Counted from the stretch's first letter, positions 10,950 through 23,203 are shown. The stretch is 64,000 bases of DNA from Chelydra serpentina (GCA_037349315.1 JBAIAC010000033.1:16014001-16078000), one strand, 5' to 3'. Program-made: numbers and translations. Notes: generated by a model not told the origin, from the letters alone.

Positions 10950-11432
10950 TTAACTGTTCTTTTCAAGCAAAACAAAAAACTCTGGACACAGTTGTTTGTG
11001 CGCATGAGTCCATCCACTCATCATAATGTCAGACATTTCAGCTAGCACTGGATCATTTTTAATTTCACAGTGTACCATGGCATTTGTCACTGGCAAGGGT
11101 TCAATTTGTGCCACGTAGAACATATCAGCTGTCTCTGGTTCCACTTCAGTATCCTTACCTGCCATTTCCAGTGCCTGGTGTGAGATGCAATGTGCATTTC
11201 CAGGTTGGCAGGGTTTTTTTTTTAACTCAGTAGTGGCCAAGAATATTGCCCATCTCTGTAACTGTGCTGCAGTCATTGCTAGTATTCCTTTCTTTGGGTT
11301 AAAAGTTGAAACTAGTATTTGATGATCTGTAACCAGAGTAAATAATTCCCCATTGAGATACTGGTAAAACTTATCTCCCCAGAGTAAACTCAAAGCTCCT
11401 CTATCAATTTGAGTATAGTTAAGTTCTACCAA
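10950..11432 (-). pseudogene. Degenerate RNase H region of gypsy-like pol
   Basis: A 160-codon open stretch contains 'NYTQIDRGALSLLWGDKFYQ', 'FTLVTDHQILVSTFNPKKGI' and 'MTAAQLQRWAIFLA'. These correspond to the gypsy RNase H blocks 'NYSQIEKEALALVWG..KF..YL.G..FTL.TDH..L' and 'AARLQRWAL.L'. The TDH motif holds one of the acidic active-site positions. Upstream and downstream frames are shifted. RNase H removes RNA from the RNA/DNA hybrid during reverse transcription; no function is expected here. Confidence 0.75.
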
Positions 11433-11635
11433 AGTAGGAGATCAAGAAGCAAAAGCAATAGGCCTTTTCATGATTTTCCATTACATATGAAATTACTGCT
11501 TCTAGTCCATATAGGGAAGTGTCATAAACTAACTTTACAGTCAAAGATGCATTGTACTGTGTAAGGGCCATTTCAGATTATAATAGCTTCTTGACCTTAT
11601 CCAAAATCTTTTCACTGCATGGACAAAAGCCATTT

Positions 11636-12212
11636 CTATCTGTTGTGTAATCGTTCATTCAAGGGATGTAACACCATCGTTATGTTAGGTAGGAACTTAT
11701 GGTAATAACTGATCATCCCCAGAAAGGAGCATAACTGATATATTTTGTGGTTCAGGTGCTTTAAGGATAGCTTCAACTTTTCCTTGTGACTTATGCAAAC
11801 CATCCCTGTCAATGGTATGACCACAATATGTAATTGAATTTTGAAAAAAAAATCACACTTTTCTGTATTTGCTCTAAGACCATACTCCGACAGGGTTCTT
11901 CTTTTTCACCACTGGCACTACTTCAGTGCTTCATTTACTCCTGTAAACCTGGGATATAATTCCAGAGTCCTGTAAGTGCCGAAGTTCTACCTTAACCTTT
12001 GGCTGTATTGCAAAAGGTACTGAAGGAGCTTTGCAAAATTTAGGAATTGTTTCCTCTTCAAGGACAATTTTTGCTTTCATATGTTTGAAGGGTCTGAGAC
12101 CATCCTGAAAGATATCAAGTCCCTTGTCTACAAGTTCAGCTAATTTTAGGTTTTGCTGGAGTTCATAATTTTGTTTTGAAGCCTGCAGACCCTTTATGCT
12201 TTGCCAGTCCAA
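11636..12212 (-). pseudogene. Degenerate reverse transcriptase, palm deleted
   Basis: The N-terminal RT block is visible at 12070-11940: a charged FCKAPSVPFAIQPKVKVELR stretch and then a GII turn. It is followed by a VVPVVKK-like segment in another frame near 11900-11925. The next recognisable block is the post-catalytic 'LEQIQK..FF' and 'GLHKSQGKVEAILKAPEP' region, and then 'LCSFLGMISYYHKFLPN' (thumb and connection). The roughly 130 residues between VVK and the connection, which carry the YxDD catalytic motif in this family, are absent: both flanks meet within about 50 bp. The enzyme is dead. Confidence 0.7.
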
Positions 12213-12549
12213 TTGAATCTGTCATTCTCTACCAAGTAATACATGACCCCTCTCGCTTCACAACATAGAGGTTTAGAACATGATATTTACAGTTATGCAT
12301 TACCTTCCCTGTAAAAACACCCAGCGGAGCAAAGATTTCCCTGTATATGTTCTTAGGTTTTCTGCAACTTTACCCCTTTAAGTACTCTCTGCTAATCCTG
12401 CTATGAAATTACAGAAACAGCAGATCCCATATCAACTCCATTTTAAATTTTACTCCTTCCATTTGTAAAGGAATCCAAGCGATGTTTAATTTAGAAGACA
12501 ATAAATGAAATACTTACAGAGATGCTGCAGCAGTCTCAGTGGATTCCAG

Positions 12550-13287
12550 GTTGTCATTTGCCAATTGATAAATCTGAGGTTCTCTGGTATTGCCTTGTGA
12601 GGCAGTGGTTGTGATTTTTTTGCACTGTCCTGCACCCCAATTTCTTGCAGTTTTTACAGTGTTTGCCCTTGAACCAGCAATTATTTGCATTGTGAGACTT
12701 TCCCATAACAAAAGCACACAACCTTTGAATGTTGCCCACGTGCTTTCTGCTTGATCCCCAGTTTATTTGCTTCACGGATTTCATGATACTGTTGCAACTC
12801 TCTGGCATCTTTAGTAGCGGTTTCTATTAAAACATCAATTTCTAGTGTATGTTATACAGTCAAATCAGCCTCAGTAACTAATCTTATTTGGATTGCTTCA
12901 TTTTGAATGCCATACACTAACTGTTCCCTTACTGTGTCATTTAAACTCTCTCCAAACTGGTAATGCTCTGTTCATTTCCTCAATCCAACCCCACATTCAG
13001 GAATTGTTTCGTTTTCTTTTTGCTTCCAGCTCTAAATGCAGAAACAGTGCAATCGCCAGTGGTTTGGGGGATAGCTGATTTTGTGGAATTTCCACAATTG
13101 CAGCAAATATTTTGTCTGCTTGTTTAACTGCTTGTTGGGTTGTACAGCAAGTTATGGGTTTTAGCCCATTATACTCAGTGAAACTGCTCCCTTTTTCTCA
13201 TCCCTGTTAGGTCATTACCTATTACAAACTATTCTCATCTTTTGGTATAGCTGGCCTGTGCTTGACTGAGCTATCAAACAAGTCCAT
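12550..13287 (-). pseudogene. Degenerate gag of the gypsy-like element
   Basis: A start-like ATG lies at 13287 on the minus strand. About 12840-12920 translates as EQLVYGIQNEAIQIRLVTEA, a motif like the gypsy gag 'LVFGI.D..VR..LL.E.DLTL' block, and ends at a TAA. Further on (about 12640-12730) is a Cys/His-rich stretch, CWFKGKHCKNCKKLGC, preceded by a GKSHNANNC segment, matching the double zinc knuckle of gypsy nucleocapsids. Frames change several times, so no Gag can be made. In intact elements Gag forms the particle and the knuckles bind genomic RNA. Confidence 0.7.
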
Positions 13288-13302
13288 TTTCCCTAGACAG
13301 CC

Positions 13303-13303
<1 letters not shown>

Positions 13304-13335
<32 letters not shown>
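13304..13335. repeat. (AT)n microsatellite
   Basis: About 16 AT units, lying just upstream of the gag start-like ATG of the gypsy remnant. It probably expanded after insertion. Confidence 0.9.
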
Positions 13336-13336
<1 letters not shown>

Positions 13337-13349
13337 CCGTTTTTCTAGC

Positions 13350-13790
13350 TTCATGAGTAGGGTTACTCAGTCTCAGTGCTGCAATTTTGATTTCACTTTC
13401 TTTAAGGCTCTGCAGTCACACTCTATTCCTGGAGTAGGATCCAGCTTTCATTGCCAATTCTTGCGTCCTCACTGTCCACACAAGATTAAGAAAATGGACG
13501 AATCACACTGGCACAGTTGGATTCCAAATAACTGTGTTTATTAACTTAGGCAGATCACTTGTCCAGTATTAAACTGGACAGTCCTGCTTTTTCAGGATGT
13601 GTTCACCGTCCGATACTCAGACAAAACCAGATGTTTTCTCCAGTATCGACGGGGAATGTCATTTTGAAGAGTGCACCACTCTCTGCCCCCTGTCAGCATG
13701 ACCTCGCACGCAGGTAGGGGTGAAGTGGTGCGCTCTTTAAAAGGGCACCCCGTATATGCTTTGACCTCTCCACTATCATGTTACTAAATT
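13350..13790 (-). mobile_element. Possible 5' LTR and leader of the gypsy remnant
   Basis: On the minus strand this stretch has a TTTAAAAG-type box (about 13735-13745), an AATAAA signal (about 13534-13540), and then 'TTGGCAATGAAAGC' near 13450-13465. That last motif resembles the primer-binding site of vertebrate gypsy elements. It precedes gag in the right order. A matching 3' copy was not found, so the LTR reading is tentative. Confidence 0.35.
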
Positions 13791-13793
13791 TTT

Positions 13794-13850
13794 AGGCTGG
13801 AATTTTCAAAGGAGCCCAAGGGAGTTAGGCACTGAAGTCCCATGAATTTA
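13794..13850. repeat. Old palindromic repeat fragment
   Basis: 'GGAATTTTCAAAGGAGCCCAAGGGAGTTAGGCACT' is a motif related to pieces around 41300-41400 and 47899-48110. It belongs to an old amniote-type dispersed repeat. Confidence 0.4.
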
Positions 13851-14279
13851 AATATTTAAACTATTTGGAATAGTAATGCATTGTGTAATATACACATTTT
13901 GTGTTATGATGTTTCCCTTCCCCTCACCCATCATGATTATTGGAGTGCGTGTCTGCCTATTTATACCAGGCCATACACTGTAATTTGGCATTTACAAGGC
14001 CACCAAAACCTCAGAGAGGCATTTAGGGAAGGAAATATTATACTCCATATTACTTCCATGTCTGGCCACCAGCTCTGCTGAGGCACTGCCTTTTCTTGTC
14101 CCATCCAACCCCAACCACCTAACCCTACCTTCTCACCTTTACAGATCCAATCAAGCCTCAAGGTCAGTTTAGCTCCTCCCACCCCCATTTTCCAACCCCC
14201 TCCAACCTGCTTCCTTTTGATGCCTAATGAGATAATCCTGGTGGCTTTCACCGCCATTCTCCCAGACTCTTTGGGTGGT

Positions 14280-14600
14280 GTTGTAAAGTGATGTCACTCC
14301 TGTGCTAGGCTCCAGCCAATCCACAAGCCAGGAACTGGTCTTGTGATTCCCAGACTAGGTATATAAGCCTCTCAGGAGGAACAGCATCTCTGTCTGCTCA
14401 ACGTCTCTCCAGGGCTTGGAACTCATCCCTGCCTGAGAGTGGCAGGAGACTCCCCAAACCTTAGCCTGCTCCAGCCTTGCTCTTGATCCAGCCCTGCTCC
14501 AGTCCTACTCCAAACCCCACCCTGCACTCCTGATTCCAGTTCAGACCACTAGGCCCGACTGTTCTGGCTCCAACCACTAAGCATGACCATCCCCATTACT
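14280..14600 (+). promoter_or_regulatory. TATA-bearing LTR/promoter-like piece
   Basis: A TATA box (TATATAAG, 14360-14367) is followed about 30 bp downstream by an initiator-like CTCTGTCTGCTCAACG and then a C-rich leader built of repeated CCAGCCCTGCTCC-type words. This is the layout of a retroelement LTR U3/R/U5 or its leader. Ends and target duplication were not found. Confidence 0.4.
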
Positions 14601-14762
14601 GTTTCTGATAGGTGTAGAGTATTCAGAATTAGCACTGTTGGTACTGTTCTGTTGTAATCTAATCCCTGCCTAATGTTATAAATTCATTCCAGTTTGAGAA
14701 GATATACCCAAGATAGCTTGGATTGAACTAGCATGCTAGAAATAGAGTGGTGAGCCACTGGA

Positions 14763-14809
14763 TTGGTGTGGTATTAGGTATGCACTGAGAATACCTACCA
14801 AAGCCAGCC
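14763..14809 (-). repeat. 47-bp dispersed repeat, copy 2
   Basis: Perfect reverse complement of 4645-4691. See the first copy. Confidence 0.8.
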
Positions 14810-15299
14810 ACTGGATTGGCTAGCTGCCCTAAGCTCTAGTCATCTACAGTTTCTAACAGAGGAAAGGGAGTGGAGTAGTCAGTAGGTAGTATGGACTGGA
14901 CTGTATGGTGCACTTTTATGGGCCTTCTGAACTGGACATAAGTATACCCTGACCTGCCATCAGGCCTTATAAAAAGAATCCACTAAAGTATTGTACAGTA
15001 GCCCAAGAGTATATAATAGTCCAAAACAATGACATGCATTATTGTAAGCTCTGGAATTGTGCTCCTGTTTGATGGAATAGTCCAGTACTCTTCTATGAGA
15101 GGCTAGTGCAAGTATGGGGCTCCAGACACCCTTTCACAGGACATGCCTTGGCATGTTAGCTGAACAAAACTCCTAATACAGTCTTGTGTTTGACTACTTT
15201 TCTGGGGTGAAGAAGTTCTCCGTGCTTCCTGTATGACCCATACTCTTCTAACACACCTGACTGAGCACCCAAAGTGCAGGATTTTAATATAGCCCTTTG

Positions 15300-15653
15300 C
15301 ACAGGTGCCGGATCCCAACTTTCCTCAGGGGTGCTCAACCCCCTCTCAGCCCCAGGCCCCGTCGCTACTCCACTCCTTCCCCAAGGCCCCACTCATGTCC
15401 CATCTCTTCTCACCCCCATTCCCCCCCGCCCTGGCTCTTCCCACCCAGTTCCGCCCCCTTCCCTGAGCGTGTCCCATCCCCGCTCCTCCTCCTCTCTCCC
15501 AGCACCTCCTGCACACCACAGAACAGCTGATCCACAGTGGGCGGGAGGAACTGGGAGGGAGAGGGAGGAGTTGATTGGCAGGTGGGAAGTGCTTGGTGGG
15601 TGGTAAGCACCCACTAATTTTTTTATGTGGGTGCTCCAATCCTGGTGCCTATG
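15300..15653. mobile_element. Non-autonomous hAT element (354 bp)
   Basis: An 8-bp direct repeat, GCCCTTTG, flanks the segment (15292-15299 and 15654-15661), the target-site length of hAT transposons. The ends are imperfect inverted repeats: CACAGGTGCCGGAT against CATAGGCACCAGGAT read from the right. The interior is GC-rich and C-run-rich, in contrast to the AT-rich flanks. It creates open frames of about 100 codons on both strands that are compositional, with no coding function seen. Confidence 0.75.
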
Positions 15654-15661
15654 GCCCTTTG

Positions 15662-18600
15662 TGTTTTACAATAATTAGTTTTTTGCAGCTTTTCAGGCCA
15701 GATGATCTTAGACACTAAAATTCTCACTCATAAATGATCAGTATCATTGTAAAGCAACCTCACATGCTTGCTTGTCTAGTATTCTACGTTTTGCACTATG
15801 AATCAGTTTTGCTATACATTAAGGCATTTTGAAATACAAGAGGTATTGGTTGAACAAATCAAAGCAGATAGTTTGCTGTAATCATCTGTACCATCATCTG
15901 AGCTAGATCATGGCAGTAGTTGATCAATAGAGGAGTATTTAAATATGTTAGAGCCTGAATCTGATATTCTACATGTTTAACTGCATAAACAGATCAATGG
16001 GATAGGATTGATCTCCATTGATATTTGGCAGTTTTCAAATACAATTAAACCACATTTGGAGTACTGAAAGCACTTGAAATAAACAACTGAGCACTATTTA
16101 TAATTTAAAGAGCTACTCAAAAAATTGAATAGATCAAGTGGTTGTTTCAACAGTGTCGGTGTCGAGGGAAAAGTTGAAATCCATATGCTGCTTATAAATA
16201 GCAAACTAAAATTAATAGCAAACTGAAATTCAATGTCTTCCTTAGCACATTTGGTCCTATGCAAATATTTTAGTATTTTATGAAGGTATGGATGTCCAAT
16301 TAAATTGTCATTAGCGCACGTGCATGAAAAATGATGCCTGAGTAGAATCAGTTGGAAATAACTCTGTGGCAGCTGCATAGCTGCTTTAAAAATATAAATG
16401 CTGCCAGTGATATTTTGTTTAAAAAGACTAAATGATCAGCTCTCAAGTGGGTGCCATGGATAACAAAGTGGAACAATAGCAATCTGGGGCTATTTGATAT
16501 CCTGAAAAGGTAGAATACAGGGAGTTATTTAGCTGTTTTGTTTGCAAGATGACTTTCAGCTCTACTAGACTCACTGGGACCTTGTGAAACACAGAGCCGG
16601 AGCTGGTACAAATCAGTGTGAATGAAGTCAGTGGGGCTAGGCTGGATTACATGAGCTGAGGAACTGGCCCAGAGTCCTCAGTGCAGTCAGGAGGCTGACT
16701 TGCAGAAAGGCTTATCCCCAAGCAGGGGGAAGGGACTTCTGACTCTTTTGCCACAAACCAACATTCTAGGCATTGTTGGGTTTATAGGACACGTGGAGTT
16801 TAGGGACTGCACTTTGCTCTGCACATTCCATAGCATGATAGAAAGAGACAGGTGTATACTATCGCTAACAGGAAATGCTGAGACTGGGGCATCACTCTCA
16901 ACAACTAAGCTGAGAGTGAACTATGGGAGACTTAGTTTTGTATTTAATTATCCTGAGAACATTATGAAACTTAGCGAGGCCAAAGAGACTGAGGTAAAAG
17001 GGGCCAGCGCAGCTTCCTTGGGATAAAAGTCTGACACATTCATTTTTGTCACCATTCACAACCCAAACTAAAGTTTCTAGGCCAGCTGCAACTTATTTTA
17101 TGAAAGATTTAATGTAAGTAGTTTCTTTTTTGTTGGCCTCAATTATAGACAGTATAAAAGAAGATCCCTATTTGAAGCTGGCAAGTTATTTTTTAATTAT
17201 CCGTTACTGGGTTTCTTTCACCTTCCTCTTTAACCTCTGGTACTGGCCATTGAGAGACACAGGATACTGGACTAGCTGCTTCCTGGTACAGGGGTTCCTA
17301 TGAAGATGTGAATATAGTTCATAGAGTTTTGTTCAACTGTAAATGTGCTTGATATTGCACTTGTGATGTCTACACTGTAACCCCAGACAGGAGTGAAAAT
17401 GGCTTCATGCTTCATTGTATGCTCTCTCCTTTCCATAGATACTCTGAAAATCATGCTCATGTTTTCCACTGGGCTTTGGGTCAGCGATGATGAGAGGGTG
17501 AGTGCAGTGTGTAGCATTCTCCCCTCTTAGGCAGTTGGTATCTAAGTAACCCTGCACTACTAACTGGGCTGGGAAAGGCGAGAAGATGGGAGCAACACCC
17601 AAGGAATGGGAGGTTCCTTTCCCATGGCTTGGCAGAGTTGGAGACCACAAGTCTTGACTCCTCCACAGCCCCACCGAACCCTCCCCAACTGTTAAGAGAA
17701 TTTTCTGGAAACACCTTACAGTTTGTCACATGTATATCAGGGTACCAGTCCCTACAAAAATATTTAAGCCCTTCAGACCCCCAAAATACCTCTCAGATAT
17801 TGTACTGTATAATGCATATGCTCTAGACTGCTGTCTTTTGTAATTGTATAATTTCCAAGAGAAGAGCTGCTGCTGCTATGGTTTCAGAAACATTTTTCAT
17901 CAAAGAAGCTATCACAGGCTAAGATTAAGAGGAGCTGGTGAGTGTTAACTCTGGACTGCTCCAATGACCATGATCAGTTGGCACTCAGTTTACCAATTTG
18001 TGTTCCACAGAGTTGCACCGTGAAAGCTCAGCAATAGAAATACCTTGGTAGTTTACCTGAAGAGCTATGGTGATGACTTATGGTGCACAATATATAATAT
18101 TTCTTTTCTGTACTTCATCTAGACCAATAAGTGCTTATGCGACTGGATGCAGGAAAGGCTGTTTATTCTCCAGAACTGACATCCCATTAAAAAGAAAATA
18201 AAGTAAACATATCAGGATTTGTTCCCGAAAGCTTTCATCAAGCCTCCTGCCATGAACACTTTGTTGTTGTTCCTCCTCTCTCCTCCCCACCCTCCCCACC
18301 AGCTCTTGGCATTCAATACACAATCTGTCTCTTGGACAGAAATGATATTTCTCTTCCTCCCCAAAATACAGGATATCCTGAACAAATTCATGGGAGCTGC
18401 ATAACAGATTAGACCAGTGATCATTATCATTCATATAGTCCTGTCTCTGATGGGAGTCAATATGAGACACTTTAGGGGAAAATGCAAAACCCTGTAGGGG
18501 ACAATTATGAAATAAGCAGCCAAAAGAAAAAGTGCCTTCCTAACTCTCTCCCATCATTTAGCGGGTGGTTGATACCCTGAAGCATGGTCTGCCTCCTTCT

Positions 18601-19126
18601 GTCACAATGTTCATGTTATAATAAGTACTAATTCTGAAGAGTCTGATCACAGTTCTGATTGCTTTGTATTGTGAAAAGTTATTTAATCTATGATAAACAG
18701 GCAAACAGCATCAACCCTAGGAAATAAATAAATGGAGGCTTTATTTCATGTAATTCTTCTTCTACTTCATTTTCAATCACTGTATCAAATGACGGGTTTT
18801 ACACAAACCCTCTAACAGCTTTCAGGCAAACCCTTGTTTTCAGCTGATCATTACTAGTACTGATCTTTTAAAATCCTCTGCTGCTCAGGAGAACCTGGCC
18901 TTTACAGAAAATCTGCTCTGTATTCCATTCGTAGACAACGGAGAACTATATTTACTGGTATTTAACATATGGAGCATATTTGCCTGCAAGGTAGCTGAAA
19001 TTTCCTGCATTTAAGATCAAATCAATGTGAATTTCAGATCAGGTTTTGCAGAAGTCCATGCTCCGTAAAATCAGAGAGGAGCTTAATTCTGCCATTTTAT
19101 TCTAAACATCTGTTTAGTTCCATACG
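15662..19126. other. Anonymous non-coding sequence
   Basis: No coding signature or recognised mobile element. Open frames up to 111 codons lack family motifs. Possibly intergenic or intronic host sequence. Confidence 0.45.
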
Positions 19127-19370
19127 GCCCAGTCTACAAGTCTAGCTCCAATAAGGAATCGTTGGTCATGCAAATAGTCTAACTGACGACAATGGGATTA
19201 CTCACATGAATAAATCTTACTCACCTGAGTGATGCAATGCAGGATTGGACCCATATAATTATGAATTTTATCCTATAAACTTTTAATGAGTAATCCTTAT
19301 TCCCGTTAATATTCCCATAGAAATCACTAAGACTACTCAGACAAGTAAGATTTACGCACCTTCCTAAATA
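19127..19370. repeat. Old palindromic repeat pair
   Basis: Motifs such as 'AATGGGATTACTCACATGAATAA' and 'ACTACTCAGACAAGTAAGATTTACGCACC' recur in opposed sense. They resemble the 'ACTCACATGCTTAA' palindromic family at 26073-26340. Old and diverged. Confidence 0.35.
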
Positions 19371-20382
19371 ATTCTTAAAGGATCAAGCTGCCTTTCTGCA
19401 TCTTTGGAGCATTTAATTTATGGATTTCCAGGACTAAATGGCAAGAATACGTTCCTGTGATTTCAAGGTGAAAGTATGTATATCTTCATTCATAAGCAAA
19501 TGCATCTACTTCAAAGGAGAGGAGATTTGCAAGAATCAGTTATCTACAATATCTTTTTGCGTAAGGTATAATTGCCACCTAACAGCACCTAGGGACTTTG
19601 CTACCGCATAGATCTGGGAAGCACATATCCAAATACAACTTTCTGGTTGGGAGATTTCTAATATTGGAACATTGTCTTTGCACTCCACTAACCAACAGCC
19701 TTTTCCCCTGAAAGTCTAAACAGGAGAGGACAGACGCTGGTGCTGATTTTTTTCTGAATGTGAAAGTAAGCCATAGTAGGTTAGAAAAAGGAATTTCTAG
19801 TATTTTTGTTTATTTACTGGTCTCTCTTTTGAAGCTAAAATACTGATCACTTTCCTTAGATGAGATGAAATACTGTAGGAATGGGAATGGAAAAAGAAAA
19901 TGTACTATTAATAGTCTCCCTTGACAATTGTGTAAGTAAATGACTTCCTTGAACACAAAGGACAGGAGAAATTAGAAGAAACAAGTAGGGGGGGAAATGT
20001 TCCTGAATTATTTTTTTAAAAGACATTTTTGAGATGGCCAATGGAGTTGTCACCATTCATAGTTTTTCTGTTAATGAGGAGTTGCAGGCTACTGGATCAA
20101 ATGGTTATGAATGACAGAAAATGGAATAGACAAAAAAGTGACATAACCAAGACATTACCAAAAGATGCAGTAAAAAAATTATTTGTGGCAGTATCGTGGC
20201 TGATGATACTTGTACATTAAGTAATGACATCACACACCATGAACTCAGTACATAATGACTAAAGCTTGTTGAAAATAGGATTATTTTTTTCACATAAAAT
20301 TTCAACTTTTAATGAAAAACAACCAACCAAAGAATACTGGAAAACCAATTTTTTTTGGCTACTGAAAACTACTGAAAACTGT

Positions 20383-20677
20383 GGGCTTGTGTACACTTAC
20401 TGGGGGCTTGACAAGCTGCAATTGATGCATCGGCGGTTGATTTAGCGGGTCTAGTGAAGACCCACTAAATCGACCACCAATCGCTGTCCCATCGACTCCT
20501 GTACTCCACCGCATTGAGAAGAGTAGGAGGAGTCGACAGGAGAGAGTCTCCTGTTGACATTGTGTAGTGTAGACTCTATGGAAAGTAGGTCTAAGCTACG
20601 TCAATTTGAATTGTGCCATTTGCGTAACTCAAATTGCGTAGCTTAGATCAAATTTCCCCTGTAGTGTAGACAAGGCC
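20383..20677. mobile_element. Harbinger-like MITE (295 bp)
   Basis: Left end GGGCTTGTGTACAC and right end GTGTAGACAAGGCC form an imperfect terminal inverted repeat. The inside has large inverted stretches, for example TTGATTTAGCGGGTCT with AGACCCACTAAATCGA. The right flank is TAA, but the left flank has no matching triplet, so the target duplication has decayed. No coding capacity. The ends match the GTCTACAC class of the autonomous Harbinger at 34766. Confidence 0.7.
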
Positions 20678-21359
20678 TAAAACATTTTTATCTGACAGCT
20701 CCAGAAAACAAAAATAGTTTTTGTGGTTTGAGTTTTCCGATGAAAAATCAAAAAATGTTAAGGACAGTGCCATAAAAATTTAGTCAAAAAAATTCTTCCA
20801 TCAAGAAAAAAACAGAATTTTTTGACCAGACCTAATAATGGTATATTATTACTTGGCAGTACCTAGAAAACATCTGCACGTAGCAATATTTGACATTTGT
20901 TGGTGTTCAGTGGGCACCTGTAGCAATATACAAATAATTTCAGACGGATATACAGTTTCTTAAAATAATCATTCACTGGCCATCTTTCTGAATGCTGATG
21001 TACTCTTGTCCTTCACCTTAAGATAGAATTCATAGGTGTGCTGGCATACTGGCACATTTGTTCATAATAACCTCAACCCCCAATAAATTAATATAGTATT
21101 TGATATAGCTACATGAAATAGGGTTGTGTAAATTTGAATATGCCTTATTGTTTTTTTGCAGCCTTGTTGTAAGTAAGACACGAGTCGAGGTATGAAATAA
21201 CACTGCAACTTTTTAATGGTTTCACTTCTGGTCATGTTCCTTAAAATGTTGTCAATACATCATAGTGACTCCAAGGCCATATATATATAATCTGACAGTT
21301 CAATTAATCTGGCCAAGGGAGACTTGAGAGTAATGAGAAGAAGAGACTGGGGAGCATGC

Positions 21360-21371
21360 GGGGGGGGGGGG
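21360..21371 (+). repeat. Poly-G run
   Basis: Twelve consecutive G, a likely length-variable site. Confidence 0.85.
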
Positions 21372-21577
21372 CGCATTGGTGGAACTAGAAGCAAACTCTA
21401 AAGAGAGGAAGAGTCTGGCGCAAGAGGTTAGAAGAGTTTGTTGAAGGAAGAATTTGGGGGTTGGTGGGAGGGAAGAGTGGAATGTTGGAAATATTTTGGT
21501 GGGCCTAAGTCCGATTCAGCTTTATAAAATACTTTTTTCATACAGAAATACGAGAGAGCAGTATTTTGTATAGTGTA

Positions 21578-21601
21578 CTCTCTCTCTCTCTCTCTCTCTC
21601 T
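21578..21601. repeat. (CT)n microsatellite
   Basis: About 12 CT units. Confidence 0.9.
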
Positions 21602-22454
21602 GTATGTATATAATATAATAGGTCTGGCAGATGTACTCAATGAACATTCAAACAAAACCAAAAAGAGAAATACAAGACAGAGGCTAGATTCCTACCCCCC
21701 ATAAATTCCAAGCCCCATACAAACCAAAGCATTTATACTTATGGACGTGCTGCATTTGTACCTCAATAAGTAAAATAAGGAGCCATACTCAGAATAGCCC
21801 ATCCTATCTTGATGCTTGTAACATACCTTTTCCTATGCTGCTGAATTGACATTACCATTCTTAACGCATCGCTGCATGTCAGGATTTGAACCTGTGTTTC
21901 CATGGAGTCTGATGGCCAAATTTATCCCTGGAATAAGTGGGTAGAACCCTACTGAAGCAAGTGGAGTTGCTCCCCTTTACACCAGGGTTTTATTTGACCC
22001 TAGATGTTTAGATCACTAAGCCATCCCCTTTGGCTAAGCTAAGTAATCTAGTTGAAAGATTACTTTCTGACTGTGAATGCCAAATGTTTTCTAGTCTGGT
22101 GGCTGGAGAAGTAATAAGTGCATATAAGGGTTTCATTAACTGGTTCTCAAGTGAAGGGAGACTGCCCATTCCATTCTGGAAACGTCTCTAGTTCTTCAAA
22201 TGAAGAAGGGGAAATCTGAGTGAATGAAAGGTTAGAGTATTTTTGTGACTTCTACATCAAAGACAAAACAGTTTGGACCTTTACAGGCTAGGCAGATCAT
22301 AGCAGCCCATTCCCTCCAGCACTTGTTCAGCTCTGAATCAACAGAGCTTGTAAACCTCTGACATATAGATTGACCTGAGGGGGAAGAGGAAAGGAGGATA
22401 TAATTGTGCCAATTAATCTGGCTAGGCATCTGAGAGAACAATGTCCTAAAACAT

Positions 22455-22565
22455 AGCCTGATTCTGACCTCAGTTACACCAAAGTAAATCCAGAGTGATT
22501 TCACTAAACTCAACAGAGTCATTCTGCATTTACGCCACTGTAATTAGAATCGGAACATGGCCCAG
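22455..22565. repeat. Old palindromic MITE-like repeat
   Basis: 'ATTCTGACCTCAGTTACACC' and 'AAATCCAGAGTGATTTCACT' return inverted as 'GAGTCATTCTGCATTTACGCC' and 'ACTGTAATTAGAATCGGA'. The unit is therefore an imperfect hairpin of about 110 bp, similar to a widespread amniote repeat. Confidence 0.5.
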
Positions 22566-22872
22566 AATAGATTGTTGGTCCTGGCCTAGCATTGCTAATT
22601 CTGACAATGGTATCCAAACGGGTACAATGACTGAATTTAGTGTAACCCAGAAAAACACTTTTCTGTGGAGTCTAGAATCACCTGGGCTGTAAAAAAGGGA
22701 AGCCCGGTTTACTCAAAGATTTAAATAAATAAAATTATTTTTTGCCAAACTATATTTGGAACAGTGTGGTTCTGAGAACCAGTTAATATTTTTCAAGCAA
22801 TTATTAAATAAAACATTAAGCTATTGAATATCACTGGGTTTTGATTCATGAAAATGGTTCTACAAAATTGTA

Positions 22873-22873
22873 C

Positions 22874-22911
<38 letters not shown>
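22873..22911. repeat. (TA)n(TG)n microsatellite
   Basis: A short TA run passes into about 15 TG units. Confidence 0.9.
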
Positions 22912-22914
<3 letters not shown>

Positions 22915-23203
22915 TGTAATCTGAATTAAGAGATTCACAAATGCTTAATAGAATTTGCCCTCATTCCTCAAAAGCTGATGCACAGCAGTGCTTGGAAAAG
23001 GTACAAGAAGGGTTTTTTGTAAATGTTTATCAGAAAAGAAAGCAGGATGGTACCAGTATTGGGCCTGATTACCTGTTACCCCAGTTTTATGCAGTTTAAG
23101 AACTAGTATCTACTACTGAGAACTCATTAGTGCATCAGAGAGAGAAGAAGCAACGTGCTTAAACCACAATGGAAGAAATTAGCTGTCCGTCATCGTTAAT
23201 CTT

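Larger units (their letters stand above)
10351..13287 (-). mobile_element. Ty3/gypsy-type retrotransposon remnant
   Basis: Reading the minus strand from 13287 down, degenerate pieces appear in the order gag (with nucleic-acid-binding Cys/His knuckles), RT, RNase H and integrase. Integrase last is the Ty3/gypsy order. Every domain is broken by stops and frame changes, and the RT palm is missing. Domain wording resembles the vertebrate copies often labelled K02A2.6-like, a judgement from memory. The 3' LTR was not found; a possible 5' LTR and leader lies at 13350-13790. Confidence 0.8.
20678..22454. other. Non-coding sequence with simple repeats
   Basis: Anonymous apart from a run of about 12 G at 21360-21371 and the CT microsatellite at 21578-21601. 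Confidence 0.45.

Noticed and set aside
14360..14367. Host gene promoter based on the TATA box
   Set aside because: No downstream exon was found, and the repeated C-rich leader words fit a retroelement LTR better.
15274..15639. Proline/arginine-rich open frames of 66-110 codons on both strands
   Set aside because: They arise from the GC-rich inside of the hAT MITE at 15300-15653 and show no protein motif.
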